From Bacteroidales bacterium (GTDB taxonomy: Bacteria; Bacteroidota; Bacteroidia; Bacteroidales; UBA7960): a DNA stretch of 41,851 nucleotides. Position numbers and translations under genes: made by a program. The notes under the pieces are model-generated. The model worked only from the letters and a program-made list of their open reading frames with translations. It was not told the origin of the DNA and did not search any database. Below are positions 34,206-41,851 of the stretch, piece after piece. Location of the stretch: assembly GCA_007130125.1 (NCBI GenBank), contig SLSZ01000143.1:1-41851 (forward strand). Direction: 5' to 3'. The stretch's first letter is position 1. Each line of letters begins with the position of its first letter.

Positions 34206-35417
34206 ATGATTCCTTTTTCACCGCCCCGTATAGATAACAAGATATTAGAAGAGGTAAAAGAAACTCTTTTATCCGGATGGATTACTACCGGTCCAAAAAC
34301 AAAATTATTTGAGGAGCATATAACTAAATATTGCGGGCATGAGCGAACAATCTGTGTAAACTCGGCCACTGCAGGTTTAGAAATAGTTTTGAGTTGGTTT
34401 GGTGTTGGCAAGGGTGATGAAGTGATCTTACCGGCATATACTTATTGTGCTATAGCGAATGCAGTGGTGCGCCTTAATGCAAAACCAGTAATGGTTGATG
34501 TGGAAGATGATTTTACCATATCACCCGATGAAATCAAAAAGGCTGTTTCTTCAAAAACCAAAGTAATAATTCCAGTGGATGTTGGAGGATACCCTGCTGA
34601 CTATACGAGAATATATGAAGTAATTAATGACCTAAATATTAAAAAGAAGTTCAGACCTTCCAACAATATTCAAAAAGAAATTGGAAGGATTTTGATTATT
34701 GCTGATGCTGCTCATTCACTTGGAGCCACATATGAAGGAAAAAAAACCGGGAGCCTTGCTGATATTACAGTTTTTTCTTTTCAGGCCACAAAAAACATTA
34801 CTACTTCCGAAGGCGGTGCAATCTGTTTAAATCTGCCAAAGTCAATGGATTGCGACGAGATATATAAAAAGATTACCATAAAATCATTTCAGGGGCAAAC
34901 AAAAGATTCTTATTCCAAAACAAAAGGCGATAGCTGGCGCTATGATGTGCTGGAAGCCGGATTTAAATCCAATATGACTGACCTGCAAGCTGCAATCGGA
35001 CTGGTTGAACTTCAGCGCTATGAAGATGATATGCTGCCAAAACGGAAATATATTTTTAACAAATATTACAGTTTGCTAAAGGATAAAGAGTGGGCTGTTT
35101 TGCCTCCTGCAGATAGCGCCCAAAGAAAGAGTTCTAATAACTTTTTTATGCTTAGAATAAAAGGCGCTGATGAACAAATAAGAGATGAAATAATAAAAAA
35201 AGTTTATGAAGACGGAGCTTCACTAAATGTACATTTTATTCCACTGCCTTTGCTGACTTTATACAAGAAACTGAACTACAAAATTGAAGATTATCCAAAA
35301 AGCTATGAGCTTTTTTGCAATGAGGTCTCGTTGCCGATATACTATGATTTGACGGATGAAAACATTGATTTTATCATCAATTCATTGATAAAAAATGTTG
35401 ATAGTGTTTTGGATTGA
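34206..35417 (+). CDS. DegT/DnrJ/EryC1/StrS family aminotransferase
   Basis: A 403-residue PLP enzyme that puts an amino group on a nucleotide keto-sugar. It begins MIPFSPPRIDNKILEEV and has LLSGWITTGPKTKLFEEH, the ADAAHSLGATYEGKKTGS segment and the PLP lysine in FSFQATKNITTSEGGAI. Family DegT proteins usually have SFHxTK here; the His is Gln. The frame opens 14 codons earlier, but ATG 34206 gives the family N-terminus. Probably supplies an amino sugar for surface polysaccharide, in line with the nearby wzc/rfbC genes; specificity unknown. Confidence 0.9.
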   Translation: MIPFSPPRIDNKILEEVKETLLSGWITTGPKTKLFEEHITKYCGHERTICVNSATAGLEIVLSWFGVGKGDEVILPAYTYCAIANAVVRLNAKPVMVDVEDDFTISPDEIKKAVSSKTKVIIPVDVGGYPADYTRIYEVINDLNIKKKFRPSNNIQKEIGRILIIADAAHSLGATYEGKKTGSLADITVFSFQATKNITTSEGGAICLNLPKSMDCDEIYKKITIKSFQGQTKDSYSKTKGDSWRYDVLEAGFKSNMTDLQAAIGLVELQRYEDDMLPKRKYIFNKYYSLLKDKEWAVLPPADSAQRKSSNNFFMLRIKGADEQIRDEIIKKVYEDGASLNVHFIPLPLLTLYKKLNYKIEDYPKSYELFCNEVSLPIYYDLTDENIDFIINSLIKNVDSVLD

Positions 35418-35500
35418 TCTAAAGAAGGCAAGGTTTAAAATTAAGGCTAAAACATTATATCTTAGGTCAATAAGGTCTTTTTCAAAGTTTGATAGAGCTT

Positions 35501-36400
35501 CTAACTTTCATCTTCTGCAATGCAAATGTAACCAAGTTTGTACAAATCAAAAATCCACAGCTTTGGTTTTGAGCCCAGCAGGTTTTTATCCATTAGATTT
35601 TTAAATGTCTTGTACCCAAAACGCATAAAAAATGCGATTTTAAATTGTTTTACCCTGGAATATGCTTGAAGTAGACTTACCATTGAAGCAAACTCCTTGT
35701 CATGTTCTGTATATTTGTAAGCTTTCAAAAGGTTGCGTATTGCTTCCCTGGTTTTATTAAGAAAAACGTCTGATGTTTCAAGGCCAACATGAATAAGTGG
35801 GTTGTCAATATGAATAATACTTATTCCCTCTTTTTTTAACTGATAACCGAAATAAGTATCTTCATGGCCATATCCGGAAATAGTTTCATTTAATTTGTAC
35901 TTGTTGAACAGTTCTTTGTGTATCAGGAAGTTGTTGGTCATAAATGATCTGTTAGGCTTTTTCCCTCTTTGTTTCGCTGTTTTTTCTTCTCTCTTGGTGC
36001 CATAAAGCCACCTTAGTCTGAATTGTTTGTTTTTTAAAGAATTGTAATAGGTCGTTCCGCCACAGACAACAATGCCTTTTTTAAGATAGGGCATGTATCT
36101 TTTGAGGTAATTGTCATCGGGGACTATTGTGTCGCAATCAATAAATAGTAAATATTGGAAACTGGATTTGCTTGCAAGGAGATTACGGATTTTAGCCCTT
36201 CCAATATTTTTATCCAGTTGAATATATTTAACATGATCAAGTTGATCAAGCTTAATGTTTTGCGTTCTGTAGTTTTTTTCTGATGCATCATCAGCCAGTA
36301 TTATTTCAAATGGGATGTTAAGGTTTACTCCCTGCTCATGGAGTGAGCTAACCAAAGCATTTAAATCATGATTGTAAACAGGTATACAAATGGATAACAT
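35501..36400 (-). CDS. Glycosyltransferase family 2 with GT7-like C-terminal region
   Basis: A 299-residue soluble GT2: MLSICIPVYNHDLNALVSSL, IILADDASEKN, NIGRAKIRN, LLFIDCDTIVPDD with the DxD, and ISGYGHEDTYFGYQLKKEG, similar to the galactosyltransferase C-terminal motif. No membrane helix, so acts in the cytoplasm, presumably on a lipid-linked glycan. Last of the minus-strand run, 23 bases after ispG. Confidence 0.85.
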   Translation of the reverse strand: MLSICIPVYNHDLNALVSSLHEQGVNLNIPFEIILADDASEKNYRTQNIKLDQLDHVKYIQLDKNIGRAKIRNLLASKSSFQYLLFIDCDTIVPDDNYLKRYMPYLKKGIVVCGGTTYYNSLKNKQFRLRWLYGTKREEKTAKQRGKKPNRSFMTNNFLIHKELFNKYKLNETISGYGHEDTYFGYQLKKEGISIIHIDNPLIHVGLETSDVFLNKTREAIRNLLKAYKYTEHDKEFASMVSLLQAYSRVKQFKIAFFMRFGYKTFKNLMDKNLLGSKPKLWIFDLYKLGYICIAEDES

Positions 36401-36423
36401 TTTAAATAATTCAGTTGTTTTTA

Positions 36424-38271
36424 CTAGCTGTTTTTATTTTGTGCTATTAGTTTTGCAAGTTCTTTGGCAGCATTTTTCTGCTCTATGTTTTTTTTGATAA
36501 TTTTCTGTTTTTTATAAAGGTGGATTTTTCCCCTTCCCGAGCCCACCAAGCCGTAATCAGCATCAGCCATTTCTCCTGGACCGTTGACTACACACCCCAT
36601 GATTGCAATTTTTAAACCCTTGAAGTGTTGTGTTTGTTTTTTAACATCTTCAATTACTTCCTGCAGGTTAAAAGAGGTTCGGGCGCAGGTAGGGCATGAT
36701 ATATACTGATTGGTAGTAATGCGCTTGCCGGTAGCCTGAAGTAATGAAAATGACAACAGGGCGGTTTCATTGTTTTTTATGTTGTCTTTTGAGTCTACCC
36801 ATATTCCGTTTATTACTCCTTCAGATATCAAATATCCGTACAGATTAGCCAAATCTATTATAAGTTGCTCGCGGTCGCTTATGTTTGTTGTGGTTTTAAG
36901 GACTACAGGCATAGAACAAGTTGATAAAACTTCCTTTACAAAGTCAATAATTGTATCTGTGGGGGTTGGAAGATAAGTTTCAAGAACTAAAACCGCATCT
37001 TTAACTGAGCATACAGATTTTAGTTCCTCTTTGGTTATGTCGGTCGTTTTGACAAGGATAAACTTAGTGTTAGCTTTAATATTTACGGTGGAGCTAATAT
37101 CACTGATACTAATCAAAGGATATATATCTGAGCTGTTCTGTTCTTTCCATAATTTGTATGGTAAAATAAGTTTCTCACTGTTTGTTTTTACAATCTCATT
37201 ACAAAAAACATAATCCGGTTTCTGATGTTGTTTTGATTTTTCTTTTAATGATATTGTGCTTTCTGGTATACATGTTGATATGACAACAGGATATTCAGAA
37301 GGCTTATTTGGCAATTTGTTCTTTATTTTACTGAGGATTTTGAATTTGTCCGATTCCCTGAACAATGGTTTTTCACTTTTGTGGCTCAAATTATTTTTTT
37401 CGTATGTTTTTATGATTTTTTTGGCAAAAGGAATTTCTTTCTCAGGTTCTTCAGAGAGGCTGACTCTGATAGTATCTCCTATGCCATCATTTAGCAGTGA
37501 GCAGATACCGACTGCCGATCTGACTCTTCCTTCATCTTGTGCTCCGGCTTCTGTTACACCTAAGTGTAAAGGATAACAGTGTTTGCGTTTGATGAGGGCG
37601 CAGGCTATTTGCCGGTAGGCCTCAATCATAATTGCAGGACTACTTGATTTAAGCGATATGACAGTTTTATAAAATCCAAAATCTTCAAGTATTTTTAAAT
37701 ACTCCAAAGTAGCTTGTACCATTCCTTCCGCTGTGTTACCGTAACGGTACAATATGCGGGGAGAAAGAGAACCGTGATTAGTTCCGATACGTATAGCAGT
37801 ACCATATTCTTTGCAAATTTCCAGTAGTGGTGAGATGTTTTTGTGTATTACTTCAAGTTCATTAGTATAGTTTTTTTCATTAATTGTTTGTTTTTCAAAT
37901 GAGGCTGCTGAGCAGTAATTCCCCGGGTTTATCCTTATTTTTTCAGCTATGCGTGCAGCAATAAGAGCGACATCGGGTTTGTAATGGATATCAGCTATAA
38001 GCGGGGTGTTATAACCGGCGGCGCGGATATGCTTTTTTATTTCGGCAAGATTTCTTGCACTCTTAATGTTGGGAGTGGAAATGCGAACAAAATCAGCACC
38101 TGCTTCGATAATACGCAGACATTGTTCAACAGTTTCCTTTGTATTATGGGTTGCGGTGTTGGTCATGGATTGTGTCCTTACGGGATTATTGCCACCTAAT
38201 CCAATATCGCCGATAATAACTTCTTTTGCAGGGAAACGGCCATGCCAGGATTTGTTGATTGCTTCGTGCAT
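36424..38271 (-). CDS. ispG: 4-hydroxy-3-methylbut-2-enyl diphosphate synthase, long three-domain form
   Basis: Penultimate MEP-pathway enzyme; converts methylerythritol cyclodiphosphate to HMBPP with a 4Fe-4S cluster. It has the TIM barrel start (VIIGDIGLGGNNPVRTQSMTNT), RINPGNY, TEAGAQDEG, and the cluster part CPTCARTSFNLQEVIEDV plus MGCVVNGPGEMADADYGLVG. The 615 residues exceed the usual ~370 of E. coli IspG because of a large middle insertion (about 300-500), the three-domain type also seen in plants and Chlamydia. Lies between a WecA-like gene and a GT2; ispD is elsewhere in this window. Confidence 0.96.
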   Translation of the reverse strand: MHEAINKSWHGRFPAKEVIIGDIGLGGNNPVRTQSMTNTATHNTKETVEQCLRIIEAGADFVRISTPNIKSARNLAEIKKHIRAAGYNTPLIADIHYKPDVALIAARIAEKIRINPGNYCSAASFEKQTINEKNYTNELEVIHKNISPLLEICKEYGTAIRIGTNHGSLSPRILYRYGNTAEGMVQATLEYLKILEDFGFYKTVISLKSSSPAIMIEAYRQIACALIKRKHCYPLHLGVTEAGAQDEGRVRSAVGICSLLNDGIGDTIRVSLSEEPEKEIPFAKKIIKTYEKNNLSHKSEKPLFRESDKFKILSKIKNKLPNKPSEYPVVISTCIPESTISLKEKSKQHQKPDYVFCNEIVKTNSEKLILPYKLWKEQNSSDIYPLISISDISSTVNIKANTKFILVKTTDITKEELKSVCSVKDAVLVLETYLPTPTDTIIDFVKEVLSTCSMPVVLKTTTNISDREQLIIDLANLYGYLISEGVINGIWVDSKDNIKNNETALLSFSLLQATGKRITTNQYISCPTCARTSFNLQEVIEDVKKQTQHFKGLKIAIMGCVVNGPGEMADADYGLVGSGRGKIHLYKKQKIIKKNIEQKNAAKELAKLIAQNKNS

Positions 38272-38314
38272 GTTTTAATGCTTTAATAGCTATACATGTT
38301 TGCGTATTAAAAAA

Positions 38315-39397
38315 TCATTGTGTTATACCGGCTTTTGGTGCTTTGCTGGCTATTATAAATAAAGTTGTAAAAACCGTGGCCAGATAGAGTCCAAAACCAA
38401 CAAAATGTTTTATATTCCAGTTTTCTATGTAGTTTGTTATAATAACAGTAAAAAGCAATGATATTGCAGAAAGAATAATAAAAACAATAGCTACTTGTCT
38501 TTCTGATAAGCCGAGATATGAAAGGTGATGTGTGGTATGGTCTTTTCCACCGACAAAAGGGGATGTGCCTTTTGCAATGCGCTTGATAAAAACAGTAGTC
38601 GTGTCAATTAAAGGCATTGAAAAGGCCATCGCGACAGCCGTTATTTTCATGCTTAATATATGGTTACCGCTTGCATCAGTGCCATTCCAGAAATGGATAA
38701 TGCCAACCCCTGCAAGCATTACACCAAGCAGTTGACTGCCTGTATCTCCCATGAACATTTTTGCAGGGCTCCAGTTATAAAAAATAAAACCAATCAATGC
38801 ACCTGTAAGGCCTATAATAAGTATTATCAATGGGTTTGTATAGTCACCTTTTAAAAACAAGCTTGCCAGGATAGTACCTAAGATGAATGTTGAAACAATG
38901 GTTGTTATACCATCCATGTTGTCAAGCATGTTAATGGAATTCATAATGCCTACAACCCAAAATATTGTGAGAAAGTAATTTAAAAAGTCGTTTTTGAAAA
39001 ATTCTATATATGTTCCTGTAGCAATAAGGACCAATGCACAAAGCACTTGTGTAAAAAACTTTATCCATGGCCGGGTGTTGTATGCATCATCGAAAAGCCC
39101 AAGCATAAAACCTATTGTGACGGCAATAAATAGCCCCATTGTTTGCATATTAAGAAAATCAACACTGTTGTTTTTCAGGAATGCAAAAACAATTATTGTT
39201 AAGAGGAAAACTATATAAAAAGAGATACCACCCAACGAAGGTTTTTCATTGGCACTCCAACGAATAAGGGTGCTGTCAGTTCTGCTGCGAATACCAATAG
39301 TTTTTGAAAACTTCAATAAGAAGCGGTTTATTAATAATGAAAAAGCCAGTGCAGCAAAAAAGAACAAGAGGTATATCAAACCCAAATTTTCTTCCAT
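38315..39397 (-). CDS. Undecaprenyl-phosphate sugar-1-phosphate transferase (WecA/TagO family, GT4)
   Basis: A 360-residue polytopic PNPT enzyme that loads a sugar-1-phosphate from UDP-sugar on undecaprenyl phosphate, the first step of lipid-linked polysaccharide synthesis. Motifs: DNMDGITT, FMGDTGSQLLG, and KDHTTHHLSYLGLS, closer to WecA/TagO than to MraY. The frame extends to 39511, but that N-terminus overlaps the end of rfbC and is not membrane-like; ATG 39397 (MEENLGLIYLLFFF) starts directly at helix 1. Fifty-five bases after rfbC. Confidence 0.92.
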   Translation of the reverse strand: MEENLGLIYLLFFFAALAFSLLINRFLLKFSKTIGIRSRTDSTLIRWSANEKPSLGGISFYIVFLLTIIVFAFLKNNSVDFLNMQTMGLFIAVTIGFMLGLFDDAYNTRPWIKFFTQVLCALVLIATGTYIEFFKNDFLNYFLTIFWVVGIMNSINMLDNMDGITTIVSTFILGTILASLFLKGDYTNPLIILIIGLTGALIGFIFYNWSPAKMFMGDTGSQLLGVMLAGVGIIHFWNGTDASGNHILSMKITAVAMAFSMPLIDTTTVFIKRIAKGTSPFVGGKDHTTHHLSYLGLSERQVAIVFIILSAISLLFTVIITNYIENWNIKHFVGFGLYLATVFTTLFIIASKAPKAGITQ

Positions 39398-39452
39398 TAT
39401 CAAATGTTTAATATTTATCTGTTGTTTTTCAATAATTTTGCTTTTCACTAAT

Positions 39453-39995
39453 TCAAAAAGGGCTGTCCAATTGATCAAATGCAGGTGCTTTTGCATCTTT
39501 TGGCGATACAATAGGGCTGCTAACTCCCCAATCGATATTTAATTCCGGGTCATTCCAGATAATGGATCTCTCGGAATCCTTATCATACCTTTTTGTACAC
39601 TTATATAAAAAAATAGTATTGTCTTCCAGGGTAAGAAAACCATGAGCAAATCCGGGAGGAATCCAAAACAACTTTTTTTCGCCGGAATTAAGTATTATTT
39701 TAAAATGTTTTCCGTAAGTGTTGCTTTTTTTTCTTAAATCTACAGCAACATCCATTACGCTTCCGCTAACGACTCTTAAAAGCTTTCCCTGCTCGTAAGG
39801 GGGGTTTTGGAAATGCAGTCCTCGAAGAACATTTTTTACTGAACATGATTGATTATCCTGCACAAAATCCCAATCAAGCCCTTGTTTAGCAAAAACTTGC
39901 TTGTTCCACGATTCAAAAAAGTGCCCCCGTTCGTCTTCAAACACTTTAGGTTCAATGATTAGCAGTCCTTCAATTTCCGTTTTGATTAACTTCAT
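39453..39995 (-). CDS. rfbC: dTDP-4-dehydrorhamnose 3,5-epimerase
   Basis: Third enzyme of dTDP-L-rhamnose synthesis. The 180-residue cupin has FEDERGHFFESW, the catalytic His in LRGLHFQNPPYEQGKL, PPGFAHGF and the Tyr/Asp segment KCTKRYDKDSERSIIWNDP, all RmlC hallmarks. Length normal. Eight bases after wzc. rfbA, rfbB and rfbD are not in this window. Confidence 0.96.
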   Translation of the reverse strand: MKLIKTEIEGLLIIEPKVFEDERGHFFESWNKQVFAKQGLDWDFVQDNQSCSVKNVLRGLHFQNPPYEQGKLLRVVSGSVMDVAVDLRKKSNTYGKHFKIILNSGEKKLFWIPPGFAHGFLTLEDNTIFLYKCTKRYDKDSERSIIWNDPELNIDWGVSSPIVSPKDAKAPAFDQLDSPF

Positions 39996-40003
39996 TTCAG
40001 CCG

Positions 40004-41851
40004 TTAAATGGTTAATTTGTTTTTTAGCCGGTTCATAATTTTCCGGAATTTGCCGGGTTCAAAATCACTATCGTCGTAATATCCAAAATCATACCCGTAA
40101 CCTTTGTAGCCTTGGTAAGAGTACATTTTTCCGTATCCATAACTTGAAAACTCATAGTCGATAGCATTTAGCACCAGGGAAAGGTGTGATATTTTGTTGT
40201 CGATAATCAGTCGGTTCAAGTTCTGAATAAACAATCTTTTTGAATAGTTGGCTTTAAACATGTAAATCGGATAATCGGCCATCAACAAGCATTTCATTCC
40301 ATCGGTAACAATGCCGACAGGGGGGGTGTCTATAATAACGAAATCATATTTATCTTTAAGCCAATTGATCATTTCGTTCATATTATTGCTGATAATCAAT
40401 TCAGAGGGGTTTGGAGGAACCGGGCCGGCAGTAATGAAATCAAGGTTTTTTACATTCGACGATTGAATGCATTCATCAACATTGTCAATACCTGATAATA
40501 TAGTGCTTATACCTTTAAGGTTATTCACATTAAACCCTTTATGAATTTTAGGCTTTCTCATGTCCAGGTCAATTACTATAACCTTTTTGTTGCTGAAAGC
40601 CAGGATGCCTGCAAGGTTCATTGAGAAGAACGTTTTTCCTTCTCCTGATATGGTAGAAGTAACGGAAATCAGCTTGCTTCCCGGATCGTTGTTTATAAAT
40701 TGCAGGTTTGTCCGGATTGCCCGTAATGATTCGGCAATAATGGATTTAGGCTTTTTTGAAACCAACAATTGGTTTGGAGGAATTTCCTTTTTATATTTTG
40801 GTATGACACCCAAAACCGAAGCATTTGTATATTTTGTAACATCACTGAGGGAGGATATCTCATTATAAAAAAGGTATTTTAGTAGTATCACACCGATACC
40901 CAAAAAAGCTGCTGCCAGCAAACTGCTGATATACACATTTCTTGGTTTTGGTGCTATGGGCTTGCCCGGAGTGCGCGATGATTCAAGTATAACACTTTGA
41001 GAAACAAAGCCTGCTTTAGAAATGGAATGTTCGGCTTTTTTTTCCACCAACTGATTGTAAAATCGCTCATTTATAGAATGCACTCTCTGCAGCCTGCTGA
41101 ATTCAATATGACTGTACTGCCCTCTTTGATTTAAAACATGTTGCTCGTATTGTGCAATTTTGTTTTTTAACTCCTCTTTTCTTGAGTTGATATTGTTTTT
41201 CAGGGATCCTATACTTTCGATAATAATCTTTTTTTGAATGTCAATCTGATGGTCAAGTGAGGATATTTGCCTGCTGCTGGGAGTGACTTCATATAAAAGC
41301 TTTTCTCTTTCCAGTAGTAATTCCTGTAAATTTGACAGCATCCGGGAAATATTGTCCTGAAATTCACTGCCTGAAAGTATAGCTACAAGACTGTAAATGT
41401 CGGTTTCGTCGTCCTTTTTTAAATTTTCTTCTATCTGTCTATAAATACTCTCCTCCATTTCGAGGTGGATGATCTGTGTTTCGAAATCACTGATCCTGTC
41501 GATAATGGATGGAAGGGGAGATGGTTTTGTCTCGTTTATTTGGTGTTGCTGCTTAAACTGTTCCAGTTCAATTTCCGATTCGGAGAGCTTGGCGAAAACC
41601 ATATCAAGTTGGGAGTCAATAAAACTCAGTATTTTGTCAGCACTTTCGGTTTTCTTTTCAAGTTCATAAATGCCAAATTCCTCTGCAATTGCGTTTACAA
41701 TATCAGAAGCTTTTTGAGCATTATTGCCTTCAAATGTAATTTGTACTGTTTTTGCTGCAGAACTGAGAACATTTATTTTCAGGTCGTCAGCATATTTTTC
41801 AGCTATAGTTTTTGGGTTGTTTAAAACAAAAAAGTATGAGTTTTTGCTAAA
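40004..41851 (-). CDS. Wzc-type polysaccharide co-polymerase/tyrosine autokinase (partial, N-terminus beyond window)
   Basis: Inner-membrane regulator of polysaccharide polymerisation/export with a cytoplasmic BY-kinase. The open frame runs off the window at base 41851; 615 residues are visible and no start is seen. The visible order is a periplasmic coiled-coil part (41851 to about 41000, e.g. ADKILSFIDSQL), a Pro-rich segment and a second membrane helix near 40950-40880, then the kinase: Walker A SGEGKTFFSMN, Walker A' VIVIDLDMRKP, Walker B FVIIDTPP, and a C-terminal Tyr cluster YGYGKMYSYQGYKGYGY that should be the autophosphorylation tail. Marks the edge of a capsule/exopolysaccharide locus. 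Confidence 0.93.
   Translation of the reverse strand, partial: FSKNSYFFVLNNPKTIAEKYADDLKINVLSSAAKTVQITFEGNNAQKASDIVNAIAEEFGIYELEKKTESADKILSFIDSQLDMVFAKLSESEIELEQFKQQHQINETKPSPLPSIIDRISDFETQIIHLEMEESIYRQIEENLKKDDETDIYSLVAILSGSEFQDNISRMLSNLQELLLEREKLLYEVTPSSRQISSLDHQIDIQKKIIIESIGSLKNNINSRKEELKNKIAQYEQHVLNQRGQYSHIEFSRLQRVHSINERFYNQLVEKKAEHSISKAGFVSQSVILESSRTPGKPIAPKPRNVYISSLLAAAFLGIGVILLKYLFYNEISSLSDVTKYTNASVLGVIPKYKKEIPPNQLLVSKKPKSIIAESLRAIRTNLQFINNDPGSKLISVTSTISGEGKTFFSMNLAGILAFSNKKVIVIDLDMRKPKIHKGFNVNNLKGISTILSGIDNVDECIQSSNVKNLDFITAGPVPPNPSELIISNNMNEMINWLKDKYDFVIIDTPPVGIVTDGMKCLLMADYPIYMFKANYSKRLFIQNLNRLIIDNKISHLSLVLNAIDYEFSSYGYGKMYSYQGYKGYGYDFGYYDDSDFEPGKFRKIMNRLKNKLTI

Noticed and set aside
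39398-39511. 38-residue N-terminal extension of the WecA-like protein
   Set aside because: Overlaps the 3' end of rfbC; the membrane protein begins naturally at ATG 39397.

Overview
The window reads as an AT-rich chromosomal segment of a Bacteroidota member, probably an anaerobe or facultative anaerobe near the Bacteroidales/Marinilabiliales. Grounds: several TAnnTTTG -7 promoter boxes, some with a TTTG/TTG box 19-20 bases upstream; a DUF3098 gene between ftsX and uppP; the order ftsX-DUF3098-uppP-truB-queA-ispD; the long three-domain IspG; and a ferredoxin-dependent 2-oxoacid oxidoreductase. I see no rRNA, tRNA, insertion sequence, prophage or CRISPR array.

Layout. 1-3.7 kb (minus): topA, then a ureohydrolase-fold protein whose metal ligands are largely missing. 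4.0-5.4 kb (plus): miaB. 5.5-10.5 kb (minus): ftsX, DUF3098, uppP, truB, queA, ispD, covering cell division, undecaprenyl phosphate recycling, tRNA modification and isoprenoid synthesis. 10.8-15.8 kb: one-carbon block with formate-THF ligase (plus) facing a cobalamin methionine synthase without its reactivation domain (minus). The metH transcript starts at a good Bacteroidota promoter and carries a SAM-I riboswitch followed at once by a 45-codon ORF ending in a Met-rich tract. 15.8-17.7 kb: a promoter/hairpin pair that may be a small RNA, then greA, a HIT protein and convergent ruvC. 17.7-20 kb: a flippase-like membrane protein and a membrane GT2. 20.4-21.9 kb: an orphan lipoprotein and a membrane-anchored HMA-like protein with a degraded metal site. 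22.3-27.5 kb: GT2, polysaccharide deacetylase, flippase-like protein, acyltransferase and an opposing GT-C transferase, resembling an Arn/Flm-type lipid-linked amino-sugar module. 28-33.2 kb: sodium:solute symporter, family III CoA-transferase and a two-gene ferredoxin oxidoreductase (alpha; beta-gamma fusion), ending in a strong terminator. 33.3-41.9 kb: a membrane protein, a DegT aminotransferase, and a minus-strand run wzc(partial)-rfbC-wecA-like-ispG-GT2, the edge of a surface polysaccharide locus.

The most novel candidates are the SAM-I riboswitch plus Met-rich leader ORF ahead of metH, the symporter/CoA-transferase/oxidoreductase operon (possible acid uptake, activation and reductive carboxylation), the possible small RNA at 15.87-15.95 kb, and the Arn-like sugar module. 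All calls come from reading the sequence; no database search was run.
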